A stretch of 64,000 nucleotides of DNA from Diphasiastrum complanatum (taxonomy: Eukaryota; Streptophyta; Lycopodiopsida; Lycopodiales; Lycopodiaceae), in NCBI GenBank assembly GCA_029204225.1, contig CM055100.1, forward strand, positions 10,790,349-10,854,348, in the 5' to 3' direction. The translations under genes were made by a program, and so were the position numbers. Under the pieces are notes generated by a model. The model was given only the letters and a program-made list of their open reading frames with translations. It searched no databases and was not told where the DNA came from. This document shows positions 24,201-35,618 of the stretch, in pieces (positions within the stretch are counted from its first letter, which is position 1; each line of letters begins with the position of its first letter).

Positions 24201-25510
24201 GTGGGTTCCAAAGTGATTGGATCTTGGTTATACAGTAGGATGCTATCTGGATCTCAAGGACCTGATTTATTTGATCGGCCGAAAGTGAATTTTAGGCCTT
24301 TTACGGTGGTTTTTCCTAGATAACTTTTTACTCCTTGCACTAATTGACTTGAGATTTTGATAGTAGCTGGATCTGATGCAAATCTTTCCACTGATTTGGT
24401 TTGCGAGGGTTCTCTTTTGCGAGGGTTAGCTATGCAAGGGTTCTTTAGTTGTTTTTGTAGATAAAAAACCTGATATCTCTTTGATCTTTGGGAAGTAACT
24501 ATCGCAAGGCTCACAGTAGTTGGATTTGGGTCAGATCTCACTATAGAATTCTCTACGAGAGTTAACTCTTGCAAGAAGTGAAAAATGCACTGTCTGCGAG
24601 GGTCCCAAACCAGTTTTTTGGCTTGATCTGCACCAAATCTCAAAACTAACTCTTGCAGGCTTCCTCAATGATGTAAATTGACATTTTAATTCAATTGAGA
24701 GGGTCTGTGAGAGTTCTTACTTGGAGAATTTGCTGGATCTTCACTTTTTAGTGATTTTTTTAGCACTAAAACCCAATTTTCTACTCACTGGAATCAAACT
24801 AACTCTCACAAGCTCTTCTGTGTCCTGGTCTCACTGAGATGGAATTTTTGAATCCTCTGTGAGAGTTCTTGACCACTGGAACTGAAAATTTTGTTGTCTG
24901 CAAGGGTTCACTGGTACTTTCCCATCTTTTTTTCACCGGGAACTCTTGCACAGACACTTAGACATCAAACTAACTCTCGCAAGCTTCTTTGTGTCCTGGT
25001 CTCACTGAAATGGAACTTCAAAGGGCTCTACGAGAGTTCTTATGAAGATTTGAATTTTTTTTTGGATTTTTTCAAGGGTTTTTTAAAATTTTTATGATTT
25101 TTCTTTGATTTTTACAATCTGCTTAGAACTAACTCTCGCAGGCTTCTATGTAGGTCTGGGACAGTACCTTGCAGCTGCTGCCAGTCATGCAAGAGTTAAT
25201 TCACACTGGTTTTGGAGATATAATAATATGATGAGATTTTAGGCTCTTTTTCTCTCCAAAATTGCAGATTGGTGTGTTTTTTTGGGTTTTTTGGCTGGTT
25301 GGTTTGGGTTTCAAGCCCTTAGAGGCTGTTCAAGGCCTCCTCTACCCTCTCACACCTCCTCCGCTAGCTGTGAATAGTCCAAACACAAAAAATACAAAAA
25401 ACTAACTCTAAACACCCAAAAATCTACCTGAAACTACTCTAAAAGGCAAGAAAATAGCTAAAATGCAGCTAAACTAGGTAGTGGAAACCTATCCCTGGCA
25501 ACGGCACCAG
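24201..25510 (-). other. 5' leader of gypsy V with hairpin-forming repeats and tRNA-Asp-type PBS
   Basis: The primer binding site on the minus strand reads TGGTGCCGTTGCCAGG (complement 25494-25509), one base after the LTR end. It is similar to the TGGCGCCGTTGCCGGGG site known in Athila/Tat gypsy elements (tRNA-Asp). The long leader contains about four diverged units with spacing 150-170 bp (starts near 24646, 24797, 24967, 25127). Each has AACTCTCGCAAG-like sequence, followed 45-65 bases later by its near inverse CTACGAGAGTT. Further copies of the motif lie at 24380-24600. No gene is seen. Confidence 0.7.
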
Positions 25511-26317
25511 TGTAGGGTCGAAGATCTTGCATAGTATAGCCCTCCTGCCTGTCAACAAGGGTTAGATCACTAGATAGGTACCTAACTATGCATAGATGTT
25601 AATTTTAGTTAGTTTCCTGCTTCTTCCCTAACTCTATTCACCACTAACACTACTCTCCCTTAACTCTACTCCTCTACTCTAACATTCATCATGATTTGGG
25701 TGAAGAAAAGGGATAGAAAAGGAGAGGAAGAGAGAAAAGAAGAGAGAGAGAGATGAGATGGGGGTTAGCTCAAATGCTCAATGTCATTGCTTATCGAAAA
25801 ACCTTAACTAGCATAACCAAAAAGCATGGGAAATAAAACTAACAAGCAATCACAACAATAGCATAAGCAAGATTAATTAGCAAATGAGGATGCTTGATCT
25901 CTCAAAATGGTAGAGTCTCCTCCTCTCTATTAAGCATGAAAATAGTGTACAAATGGTGTCTTTTTATAAAATGGGGAACGCCCTTGCCCCTCAATCCTAT
26001 TGGCTAATATTCACATTGATCCTATCCATTCATCTTGGACCCAACTTGATTCAAGGGTCCATAAAAAGTACATTGGAAATCACAAGATTCATGTGAGTCC
26101 AAAATTGGACCAAACTCTAAAAAGTAAACTCTAAGTTTAGAATTGACTTTGGGCCTCAAGTTCTATTTTAATTACAAAGGGCCCAAGTCTATTATTTTAC
26201 AACTTCACTTGCGTGCTCATTGGGCCATGGGCTTATACACGCAGGATGCCATGCCCCCGCAACACATTTTATTGGATGATTTTATTTATTTAGACTTTGT
26301 TGGGAATACCCCCAACA
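25511..26317 (-). repeat. 5' LTR of gypsy element V (TSD ACAGT)
   Basis: On the minus strand it begins TGTTGGGGGTATTCCC at 26317 and ends TTCGACCCTACA at 25511, one base before the PBS (807 bp). The base run acagt follows at 26318-26322. The terminal part of the same LTR (matching 25511 to about 25700) is found inverted at 52705-52888, where it is also flanked by the complement of ACAGT. It contains a GA-rich stretch near 25720-25760. Confidence 0.85.
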
Positions 26318-27481
26318 ACAGTGTCATCGTTGAAGAGAGCTTCGGGAGAAAAACAGTCTTTTGAGAGTTTGGGGTTTACGGCGGGCTGAAGACGGAAAAA
26401 GAAGCACCGGTGCACAGATTCTAGCACACAGAAGCTTGTTAAGCTTGAGATTGTGTGAGGATTCAGAGACAAGAGTTGTCGGCTAAATCAGAACCTGAAC
26501 AAACCAAATTTTGAAATTTCGAAGGAAGGCTACTTGGCGTTTGCAGTCGATGTGCATTCAAACGGACACCGTTTTGAGAATAGTTTGAAGCATCACACTC
26601 CTAGCAGTAAGGTGACCTCAGAAGAAGAGGATTGGCTTGTTAGAGAACTGTGAACAGGAAGCCAAGATCAATTTTTTGGGAAAAATCCTAGCCTAGGGTT
26701 TGGAAGCTCAAAAACGTGGATTTCTCTCTATACTCAATAGTTTTTGTTGTTGTAAAACCAGAAAGGAGGATGCCCTAATCAGTTCAATCAGATCTGAGAT
26801 GGCCGTGGTTGGTCGTGGAAGCGCAAGGGTGCTGGATCAGATTTCAAAGGGCAGCCATACCAAAAACCTTGGAGATAAGGGAGCTAGATTAAGGATGGGG
26901 AGGATGGATGGTGGAGATCGAACCTCCAGCAAACAATAGAGACCGTGAGATGCGAAGAGATTGTTGGATCTCCTTCCTTCCATGAAAAACTTCATCAGAA
27001 GGGGCTGAAGGGCATTTTGCCATTCAGTTTCAATAAAAGTCTTACACTTTGAAAGCTGATTTGGGTCCAAATTTACCGAAGGTTGAAGTCTCTTCAAACC
27101 AAAGAATTAGTTCAAAAAGTGAAAAAACCCTTAATTTTGTCTCCTTTCTTTGTTTTGACACAAACGAAGGGCTATGGACTCCAAACGAAGGGCATCCGAA
27201 CTATACTTGCAAGTATGTTATAGCAAAACAGAGTGATTGTAGTGGAGAAAGTGTTCGGAGTGCGTCAAAAGTGATTTCACCATTCCATTGGGCACGTAGT
27301 TGGGAGTTGACAACATAGTGCATTTCCGAAGGTGATGCCAATTTGGCTTTCAATCTGGTGGAAAAACAACAGGTGGCCTGATAAGGAAAAAAGTGCAGGT
27401 CATTATTTTTTACTTCTGACATCACAGTTGGCCTCGACATACTAGTTATAGCCTACGACAGAAGTTTCAAGCAATTTTGAG
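26318..27481 (+). other. 5' leader of copia element U
   Basis: This is about 1.1 kb between the V LTR and the U gag start. The reading frames here are short and have no family match. Its true beginning (U 5' LTR, PBS and 20 bases of leader) is found inverted at 52894-53200, joined there to V LTR sequence by the same TSD. No gene is seen. Confidence 0.7.
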
Positions 27482-28660
27482 ATGACAACCATGGGAGAGT
27501 CCATTTTGAGTGAAAGTAGCAAATTGGACAAGATTTCCAACTATGTAGTGTGGAAATTCAAAATGAAAAATATACTGATGGAGAAAGACGTGTGGGAAGT
27601 CATCATAGGTGATGAGAGAAGGCCGCCAAATGAAGCGGACATCAAAGTGTTCGACAAGAAGGTGAGGAAAGCTTTGACCTTCATTAACTTGTCAGTGAAG
27701 GATCACATCATTACCCACATTTGTGATGTTGTTACACCCAGACAGACATGGGATGTGCTAAAGGAGCAGTTTGAGACGTCAAATCCGTCAAGAATCATGT
27801 TTCTGAAGTCAAAACTGAATAGTGCCCACATGGAGCAAGGAGAGCACATTCAGACTTATATGACCAAAATCAAGACAATGAGGGATGAACTGCATTCTAT
27901 TGGTGAGCGCATATGTGATGTGGAGCTGGTGCACAATGCATTGTGTGGCATTGCAGAACCCTATCAGATGTTTGTGAGTGGAATAGCATCAAGAGAAATA
28001 TTGCCAATCTTTGACGAGCTCATAGGAATCTTGATGCAGGAAGAGCAACAATGAGAAATGGTGAAAGTTAGACGCCAAAATACTGACGATCAGGCACTTG
28101 CGACACGCCAAAAACAAGGCAAGGGCAAGGGCAAGAAGAAGTCTAAACAACAATTTGCCAAGACTCAGGAGGATGAGGGATTTTCCAATAAGACCAAGAT
28201 TCCATTGTGGTAAAAAGGGCCACTGGAAGAGTGAATGTCGGAAATTCCTGACGGAACAAGCCAAGGGAAAACCAAAGCAAACAGGTAACCTTGTCGATGA
28301 GGGTGAGATTGAAGACTCTAGCATCTTCATATCAGCATTGTCATCCAGTTAAGATGATCAAGCGTGCTATATTGACTCGGTAGCCACAAGACACATGACA
28401 AGTAACAAGGATTGGTTCAGTAGCTTGAAAGTGTTGGATAATGGAACGTCTGTTTCACAAGCAAATGGTGATGTGTGCAAGATCAAGGGGATAGGCACTG
28501 TTTCAATCCAACTACCTGATGGCAAAAGCAGGATGATCAGGGAGGTACTTTACGTACCAAGTTTGAAGAAAAATCTACTTTCTGTTGGAGTCATTACTGA
28601 TCAAAAGTTGAAAGTAGAATTTTCCCATGATCGTTGCTTTGTGAAGGATGTGAACTAAAA
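27482..28660 (+). pseudogene. Copia gag and protease (element U)
   Basis: Gag is open for 190 codons from 27482: LDKISNYVVWKFKMKNILMEKDVWEVI, DVVTPRQTWDVLKEQFETSN, RIMFLKSKLNS and MEQGEHIQTYMTKIKTM. After a TGA it continues in another frame through a basic region and a zinc knuckle that has lost its first Cys (FHCGKKGHWKSEC). The protease site near 28370 reads YIDSVATRHMTSN, with Val in place of the active-site Gly. The region LKVLDNGTSVSQANGDVCKIKGIGTVSIQL follows, standard for the copia protease to pre-integrase interval. Confidence 0.88.
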
Positions 28661-29788
28661 GTTGAAAGTTATTGCAGTGGAATAAGGGAACCCAATACTG
28701 AATTGTACAAGTTGAATGCCACAATCAAGGGGCAACATGGACTTGTCTCATCCATTCCATCGCAAACTGAAGTGTGGCATAAGAGGCTCGGTCACTTGAA
28801 CTTAGGAAGCCTCAGTTTGATGAGGAAATTGGAAATGGTGAGAGGATTGCCTACGATAGAAGACCACTTGAAATTGATGTGCGAATCATGTGTATATTGG
28901 AAGAAGCATCGAGAGAAGTTCAATAAAGGTGGTGTTGCAAGGGCAAAGAACATCCTGGATTTGATTCACACAATTTTATGCGGGCCTATGAGGACCATGT
29001 CCTTAGGTAATGCCTTCTATTTCATGACCTTTATTGATGATATGTCACGTAAGACATGGATTTACTTCTTGAAGAAGAAATCGGATGCATTTGACAATTT
29101 CAAGAGCTTCAAAGCATCGGTCGAAAATCAGACATGTAGGAAGATCAAAGTTCTAAGATTAGATAGTGGAGGTGAGTACAAGTCTAACGACTTCAATGAT
29201 CTTTGTGATCAATGTGGGATCAAAACACAATTTATGCAAGCTCATACTCCTACTCTCAATGGTGTAGCTTAGCTCAAGAATCATACGATTGTGGAAAGTG
29301 TCAGATCTATGCTAGCTGAGTTGAAACTACCAAAAGATTTTTGGTTAGAATCATGTTGTACGGCAGTCTATCTTCAAAATAGAAGTCCTACCATTGCCAT
29401 ACCAAAGATAAAACATGAAGAGGCATTCATGAAGAAAAAGCCAAAGGTGAACTACTTGCGAATCTTTGGATGTAAGGTCTTTGTACACATTTCTAAGGAA
29501 GAAAGATGTAAACTTGATGTGAAAGCTATCAAGTGTATATTCCTAGGATATGATGATCATGTGAAGGGCTACAGATATTTTGATCCGGTGAAAAACAAAA
29601 TCCATGTAAGTCGTAATGTCATCTTTGATGAATCCAAGATGTATGAAGACGAGGATGCTGAAAAGATAGACACATCCAATGGAAAAGATGGTACAATGAG
29701 GATACCTCCTGATGATGATCCATTTATTGACTTTCCAAGTGATGAACATGAGGATACATCTCAAGATCCTACTACTCAACCTCAAGAA
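28634..29788 (+). pseudogene. Copia integrase (element U), interrupted by element A
   Basis: The pre-integrase block is VWHKRLGHLNLGSL, CESCVYWKKHREKF. The core is degraded at its catalytic positions: the first Asp of the usual LIHSDxCGP is lost (LIHTILCGPM), the second is kept (LRLDSGGEYKSN), and the Glu-containing NGVAExKN reads NGVA, stop, LKN. The C-terminal half is in good order (FWLESCCTAVYLQNRSPT, FGCKVFVHIS, CIFLGYDDHVKGYRYFDP, SRNVIFDES). The acidic linker stops at QPQE, where element A is inserted at 29789. The frame resumes at 33486 in the same phase. Confidence 0.88.
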
Positions 29789-30656
29789 TGTTGTACATTC
29801 TAAAATTCACACGTGTGGGAAATGTCCACAAGAGTGACTGATCCTGATTATGCTTTGTGATTGGCACAGTACCCTGATTCTAGATTGTTCAACAAGATCT
29901 AGTTCAGAAGATATGGCTAATTCACAATCTAGTATGCTAATCAATAGACTATGATAGCAATGAATCAAAGAATGATTAAAAGTTACAAAATTACAATGTT
30001 TTAGCATTAGCTTCAACACGAGTTAGAGAGAGAAATCTAGAGAAATAACAAGAAAAACAGTTTAGATCCAACCAAGCATGAGATAGCTACAAAACTTTGG
30101 TTCTTCATTACTTTGTGAGTGATAATGATATGTACATATATAGGAGAGCCAAAATTCGTGGTACTCCTTGTATTCAATGCACATCCTACACCTATTCAAG
30201 TGCAAACAACTATTAACTTGACACCTAACTGCTAGCATGCATAGGTTGCACCTAACTTCTACCTACTTTCTCCAAATGGCAATTTCTCAACTAGCCATGT
30301 ACAAATCTACATGCATGTGTCCATTAGAGTGATTGCATGCTTTGCATGTCACTTTGGAAACTTAGGACATTATGCATTTATTGTGGCTCAAGTTTCTACA
30401 AGGTCATAATTGACCAATTCCATGTGAATCTCTATATGCATGTCAAACTAGACATTGTTAACATTATTGCATATCATACTAGACCAACTAGAATTTATGC
30501 ATGTCATTGGAATTTGATCTACCTAACCCAAACTCGTCCTATTCTACAAGGATATGTGCTCAATTCACATACCTTGGATATGTACAAAATATTTACATGG
30601 GTAGGATCCCCCAAACATTAACAACAGATGATAGATATATTTTACAATTTTTAATA
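29789..30656 (-). repeat. 3' LTR of element A
   Basis: On the minus strand it follows a purine tract (taaggaggag, complement 30657-30668). It starts TATTAAAAATTG, where the partner LTR has TGTTAAAAATTG, and ends GAATGTACAACA. The palindrome ttcacacgtgtgg lies at 29805-29818. The remaining reading frames in it are chance frames. Confidence 0.93.
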
Positions 30657-30765
30657 CTCCTCCTTAGAATATATCTATCTGATGTTGGTGAAGATCCTTT
30701 GAGTTTGGATTATTTGCTTTGTATTTGAAGTGAAGATGAACAAAGAATCCATCATAGCAGTATAC

Positions 30766-32000
30766 TTACCAAATCCACGATAAGTTCTCTTTGATAGAAA
30801 TCTTTCCCAAATTCCTTTGAAAAATATTCCACCAACCTGCTACTATGCCAATGTACCTCCTGCATGTCTGATGTCGATCCTGGGTATGCAAAGTCCACAT
30901 GCATGAAGTTGGCTGCAAGAAATACTGAAAAAACCGAGGCTTCCATACCTCATCATGACCACAAAGATCATACAGATCAAGATTGTACCATGAGCAATAT
31001 TCAAGATTAAGCATACTAGCTTCACTAGTCCAAAAAATATGAACTCTATCCAAAATGGATCTAATCTTGAAACCATACTCAAACTTGATCAAATTAAGAC
31101 TAAATACTTTCTTGAGGGTGTAAGTGTCCTCAGTGGATGCTTCATTTAACCTCACAAGAAGTTTACAATATGCCTTAATACATGAAAAAACTTTTTTTTT
31201 CAAACTATGAGTACTAAACTCATACTTGCTCTTACTCAATTTAAGAGCATACAAATGATGGTACAACATCTTGCTTTCTAGATGTTTTGGAAACATAATC
31301 AAGTCACAAAAGACAAGAAGTAATTCCAAACTAAAGACTTCATTCAAAAACAGAATAGTCTTATTTGATCTTTGAGATAAGCAAATCTCAATTAAGCAAG
31401 ATACATCATCAATCAAAGAAAAAGAACAATAGGTGAGTAAAACAAAATGAATATCACCTTTACTTTTCTTTTCTTTTCCATGAAATAAGATCAACAAGGA
31501 CTCAGCCTTGTACAATGATGAAGATCTCCTTGGACATGCATGTTGAGGATACTCCTCCTCAAACCTTGACCTCATCACAACTTGATTACTTGCCATAGTA
31601 ATGACTTGTGATGCACTATGAGACACTGTGCTCTTGGCCACTTCCAAGATAGAAAATAGATCTTCAAAATCAAGAACTTATCCATGCTCAAACCCCTTCG
31701 AGATAGAGAGTGTAAAGGCTATGTAGCCTTCCTTGGTGGATAAGCATCCAACCACGATCCATAGACTAGGATCACCATCCTTCTTTCTTTCCAAGAAACC
31801 ACATACAAAGCAATAGTCTTCAAGAACACTGAGGTATACAACCTTAGGCTTATAACTTAACAAGACTTCATAAAGTGCACTCCTTCCATTAGCTTTATAA
31901 CTCCATAAAGTTTTGCATGATGGAACATACACATGCACCAAAAAACTTGAAGAGACAAGACACATCCAAATGTAACTTGTGGATCCTTGAGACATATCTC
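30766..32000 (-). pseudogene. Unrecognised ORF pair of element A (105 + 293 codons, one stop between)
   Basis: On the minus strand 31995-31678 and 31647-30766 lie in the same frame, separated by one stop, so they may have been a single protein of about 400 residues. The first part contains SALYEVLLSYKPKVVYLSVLED and a cysteine pair CFVCGF; the second has RFEEEYPQ, KGDIHFVLLTYC, IDDVSC, NEASTEDTYTL and a tryptophan-rich end. I recognise no retrotransposon or host family. Blocks of it match the frame inside element X at 53224-54600 (FE.EY.Q; EK.K....HF.LLT; EAS..DT), so it is a shared gene and not random sequence. Function unknown; capture from a host gene is one possibility. Confidence 0.6.
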
Positions 32001-32619
32001 AAATATTCCACAAGACAAGCTAACTAGATCAGATACACAAAGTGGATTGAGACACTTTGGTTAGTTTGAATCCTACTTTTGGCACGTGTGAAATACAACA
32101 AAAGAAAATACTATTGACACTCAGAAGGCTCAAAGGTGTTCAATTACTTCAAACTCAGTCTTGATCTTTAGTTTTTTTGTGTAGAATGCTCAAAACCATG
32201 AATTTAGAACAAAGTAAAAATTGATTCAAATCAAAATGTTGTCACTCAAATTTTGGACCTATCTTAATCCTCTTTAAGAGCTCATAACTCTTGCTAGACA
32301 CTTCAAATTCATTTGGTTTCAATTTCTATGGAAAGTACAGATCATAAGCTTTCCATCAAGCTATAACACTGCTATCTTTGGATCTATCAGCAAGGAAAAC
32401 AAAGGGACTGAAAATCTCTGATTTTCACACGTGCGGAATTTCAGAATTCTGTACTACCTTAATTTGGGTCTAAAAATTCAGTTCAGGTCCGATTTGATCC
32501 AATTACACTTTAGAGAAATGTTAGAAAAGGTGAAAAACTGTTTTTTTGCTTGTTTATCTCTCAATTTCTTGTACTATCAGGGAAATTAGCATGCAAAGCT
32601 TAATGAGGCTCTGATACCA
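32001..32619 (-). promoter_or_regulatory. Leader and tRNA-Met primer binding site of element A
   Basis: The minus strand reads TGGTATCAGAGCC (complement 32607-32619) directly after the LTR end. About 600 bases of leader follow; the part near 31985-32170 is the reverse complement of the Z leader at 12080-12290, including a ttcacacgtgcca motif at about 32080. A second such motif (tttcacacgtgcgg) lies near 32422. No coding region is seen. Confidence 0.85.
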
Positions 32620-33485
32620 TGTTGTAAATTCCAGAATTCACATGTGTGGGGAATGTCCACAAGAGTGATTGATCTTGATTAAGCTTTGTGATTAGCATAG
32701 TACCCTGATTCTAGATTGTTCAACAAGATCTAGTTCAAAAGATATGGCTAATTCACAATCTAGCATGCTAATCAATAGACTATGATAGCAATGAATCAAA
32801 GAAAGATTTAAAGTACAAGACTACAATGTTTTAGCATTAGCTTCAACATGATTTAGAGAGAGAAATCTAGAGAGATAACAAGAAAAACAGTTTAGATCCA
32901 ACCAAGCATGAGATAGCTACAAAACTTTGGTTCTTCATTACTTTGTGAATGAGAATGATATGTACGTATATAGGAGAGCCAAAATTCATGGTACTCCTTG
33001 TATTCAATGCACATCCTACACTATTCAAGTGCAAACAACTATTAACTTGACACCTAACTGCTAGCATGCATAGGTTGCACCTAACTTCTACCTACTTTCT
33101 CCAAATGGCAATTTCTCAACTAGCCATGTACAAATCTACATGCATGTGTCCATTAGAGTGATTGCATGCTTTGCATGTCACTATGAAAACTTAGGACATT
33201 ATGCATTTATTGTGGCTCGAGTTTTTACAAGGTCATAATTGACCAATTCCATGTGAATCTCTATATGCATGTCAAACTAGACATTGTCAGCATTATTGCA
33301 TATCATACTAGACCAACTAGACTTTATGCATGTCACTGAAATTTGATCTACCTAACCCAAACTCGTCCTATTCTACAAGGATATGTGCTCAATTCACATA
33401 TCTTGGATATGTACAAAATATTTACATGGGTAGGATCCCCTAAACATTAACAACAGATGATAGATATATTTAACAATTTTTAACA
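32620..33485 (-). repeat. 5' LTR of element A
   Basis: On the minus strand it starts TGTTAAAAATTG at 33485 and ends GGAATTTACAACA at 32620, immediately before the PBS. It aligns end to end with 29789-30656. The palindrome is present with one change (cacatgtgtg). Confidence 0.93.
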
Positions 33486-35290
33486 AAGAAGCAGGTTGGA
33501 GATGTAGAGATAAACCTTTTGGTGCAAGAAGGATTGAAATTGCAGGTGACAAACGCAAGGAGAAAGATGTACCGTGGGATACATTTTCACCAGGAAGCTG
33601 ATCACCTGACAGGAAGCTCCCTAAGTGGCTTGAGAGATTATTGGAGAGTTGTGACATGGATGACTTTCTAGGATCATCTACCCAAGGAGAGCTACGAAGA
33701 TCAACAAGAGAGAAGACACAACTTGAAAAGTATGAAGCAAATTATGCTCTCTTATCTAGCATTATTCAAAGCAAAGAACCTTTGACTTATGGTGAAGGGA
33801 AGGATGATGACATTTGGGTCAAGGTCATGGGAGAGGAGATGGAGTCAATTGCTAAGCATAGCACATGGGACTTAGTGGAACCACCAATTGGTAAGAAACC
33901 CATTGGTTGCAAATGGGTATACAGGACTAAGTACCATGCAGATGGAAGTATAGCAAAGCACAAAGCAAGATTGGTGATTAAGGAGTATGCACAAAGCAAA
34001 GAGATCGACTATGAGGAGACCTTTGTGCCAGTATGTAAGTGGAATACTCTACATCTACTTGTTGTTTTAGCTTCACATTTTGGTTGGACTTTGTATCAGA
34101 TGGATGTAAAATCTGCTTTTCTAAATGGTGAGTTAGAAGAAGAGGTGTTCATGGATCAACCTGAAGGCTTTGTAGCGAAAGGTCAAGAGAATAAAGTATG
34201 TTGAAAAAAGCGCTTTATGGTCTTAAACAGGTACCATATGCATGGTATAGCAGGATTGATGCTTACTTTCGTTCAAAGAGGATGGTGAGAACACATTCTG
34301 ATCCGAATCTATATGTCTTATGCTTTAATGGTATGGTTGCTTTGATTGCTCTTGATTATTACAGAAAATAATCAAGAGATGATAGACATGATCAAGAAAG
34401 ACCTCATTAAAAAATTTGAGATGACAGATCTCAGCCTAATGCATTATTGCCTTGGAGTAGAGATGTGGCAAAAAGGACATGAAGTGGGTTTAACACAGGT
34501 GAAGTATGTCAAAGAGTTGTTGCTCAAGTTCAGGTTGCAGGACTGCAAGCCAGTGAACACTCATATTGAACCAGGTAAAAAGCTTTCTAAGCTTGATGAG
34601 TCACAACCATTTGATGCTACGCTATATAGGCAGTTAGTAGGGAGCTTGATTTATCTTACCATGACTAGACCAGATATATGCTATGTTGTTGGTATTGTAA
34701 GTCAGTTTATGGTAGCACCTACGGAAATGCATTGGAAGACAGCTCAACGCATTTTGCGTTATGTCAAAGGCACTTCAGATTATGACTTGATTTACATGAA
34801 ACATGAGGGTTTACCTGAGTTATGTGGCTATGTGGATGTGGATTGGGGAGGTGACTATGATGATCGTAGATCCACCACAAGGTATGTATTCCAGCTTTGT
34901 GGCAGTTGCTTTTCCTGGTCTAGTAAGAAGCAAAGTACAATTGCTCTATCCACCAGAGAAGTAGAGTATAAGACAATGTGTAGTGCAGCACATGGGGCTA
35001 TATGGTTGAGACAAATATTGGAAGAAGTTGGCATGAAACAGAAAAATCTCACAACTATACAAAGCCACAGTCAGAGTGGCATTCAGCTAGCAAAGAATCC
35101 AGTGTTCCATGCGAGAACCAAACACATTGAGATTCAGTATCACTTTATACATGAGAGGCTATTGAGTCATAAAATTCATTTTGTTCATTGTAGTACGGAA
35201 GAACAACTAGCTGATATTTTCACTAAGTCACTTGTTAGAGAAAAGTTTGATAAGTTTAGATCAAAGCTTTCTGTACTTAAAGTTTGTTGA
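33486..35290 (+). pseudogene. Copia RT-RNase H (element U), 3' part after element A
   Basis: The frame resumes from the integrase linker (33486), with one TGA at about 33599. RT starts at WVKVMGEEMESIAKHSTWDLV and continues CKWVYRTKYHADGS, LVIKEYAQSKEIDYEETFVPV, GWTLYQMDVKSAFLNGELEEEVFMDQPEGF and ALYGLKQVPYAWY. Near 34345 about nine bases are missing where YVDD should be (ALIAL, then DYYR in one frame and LLIITENN in another), so the catalytic motif is gone. The rest is open for 314 codons: MTDLSLMHYCLGVEM, LVGSLIYLTMTRPDI, GYVDVDWGGDYDDRRST, SWSSKKQSTIALST, HARTKHIEIQYHFI and LADIFTKSL. Confidence 0.9.
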
Positions 35291-35334
35291 CTTTAAAGCT
35301 ATGTATATGACTGTATAAAAAAGTAGACTCTACT

Positions 35335-35618
35335 TTAAGAGAGAGAGTTAGAATTAAGGTAGAATATTGTGCTACTGTATTGTGGGTCCTATCAGTCGAT
35401 AAGGATCAGTTGGCCTCGCCACAAGGTGAGTCGACGGGACACGCGTCTCGTCAACTGCAACCTGGGTCATGCATGGGTTGCCTGAGTGAGGAACTATATG
35501 TACAGTGTAATTTCATTTTGAGAAATACAGTTGCTATGTGATCTTGCTATGGAGAGTGTTTTCTGTCTGTGTTACTGTGTAGCATGATCTGTGTTCCTGT
35601 TTGAAGCAAATTCTAAGT
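35335..35618 (+). repeat. Purine tract and 3' LTR of element U (non-TG/CA ends, TSD GTTTA)
   Basis: The tract ttaagagagag ends at 35345. The LTR reads AGTTAGAATTAAGG at 35346 to GCAAATTCTAAGT at 35618 (273 bp), followed by GTTTA (35619-35623). The partner LTR is the inverted copy at 52927-53200 (274 bp), flanked by the complement of GTTTA. The ends form an inverted repeat (TTAGAATT / AATTCTAA) and lack the usual TG...CA. Confidence 0.88.

Larger units (their letters stand above)
29789..33485 (-). mobile_element. Complete non-autonomous LTR element A, TSD AAGAA
   Basis: Two LTRs of about 867 bp (29789-30656 and 32620-33485) in direct orientation, only a few percent different, flank a 1.96-kb interior. 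AAGAA is present on both sides (29784-29788 and 33486-33490). Removing the element and one TSD rejoins the U reading frame as ...QPQEAGWRC..., so the insertion is precise and younger than U. On the minus strand the order is 5' LTR, PBS, leader, ORF region, purine tract, 3' LTR. There is no gag, protease, integrase or RT. LTR and leader are related to copia Z, which suggests a Z-like element supplied the enzymes. Confidence 0.95.
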
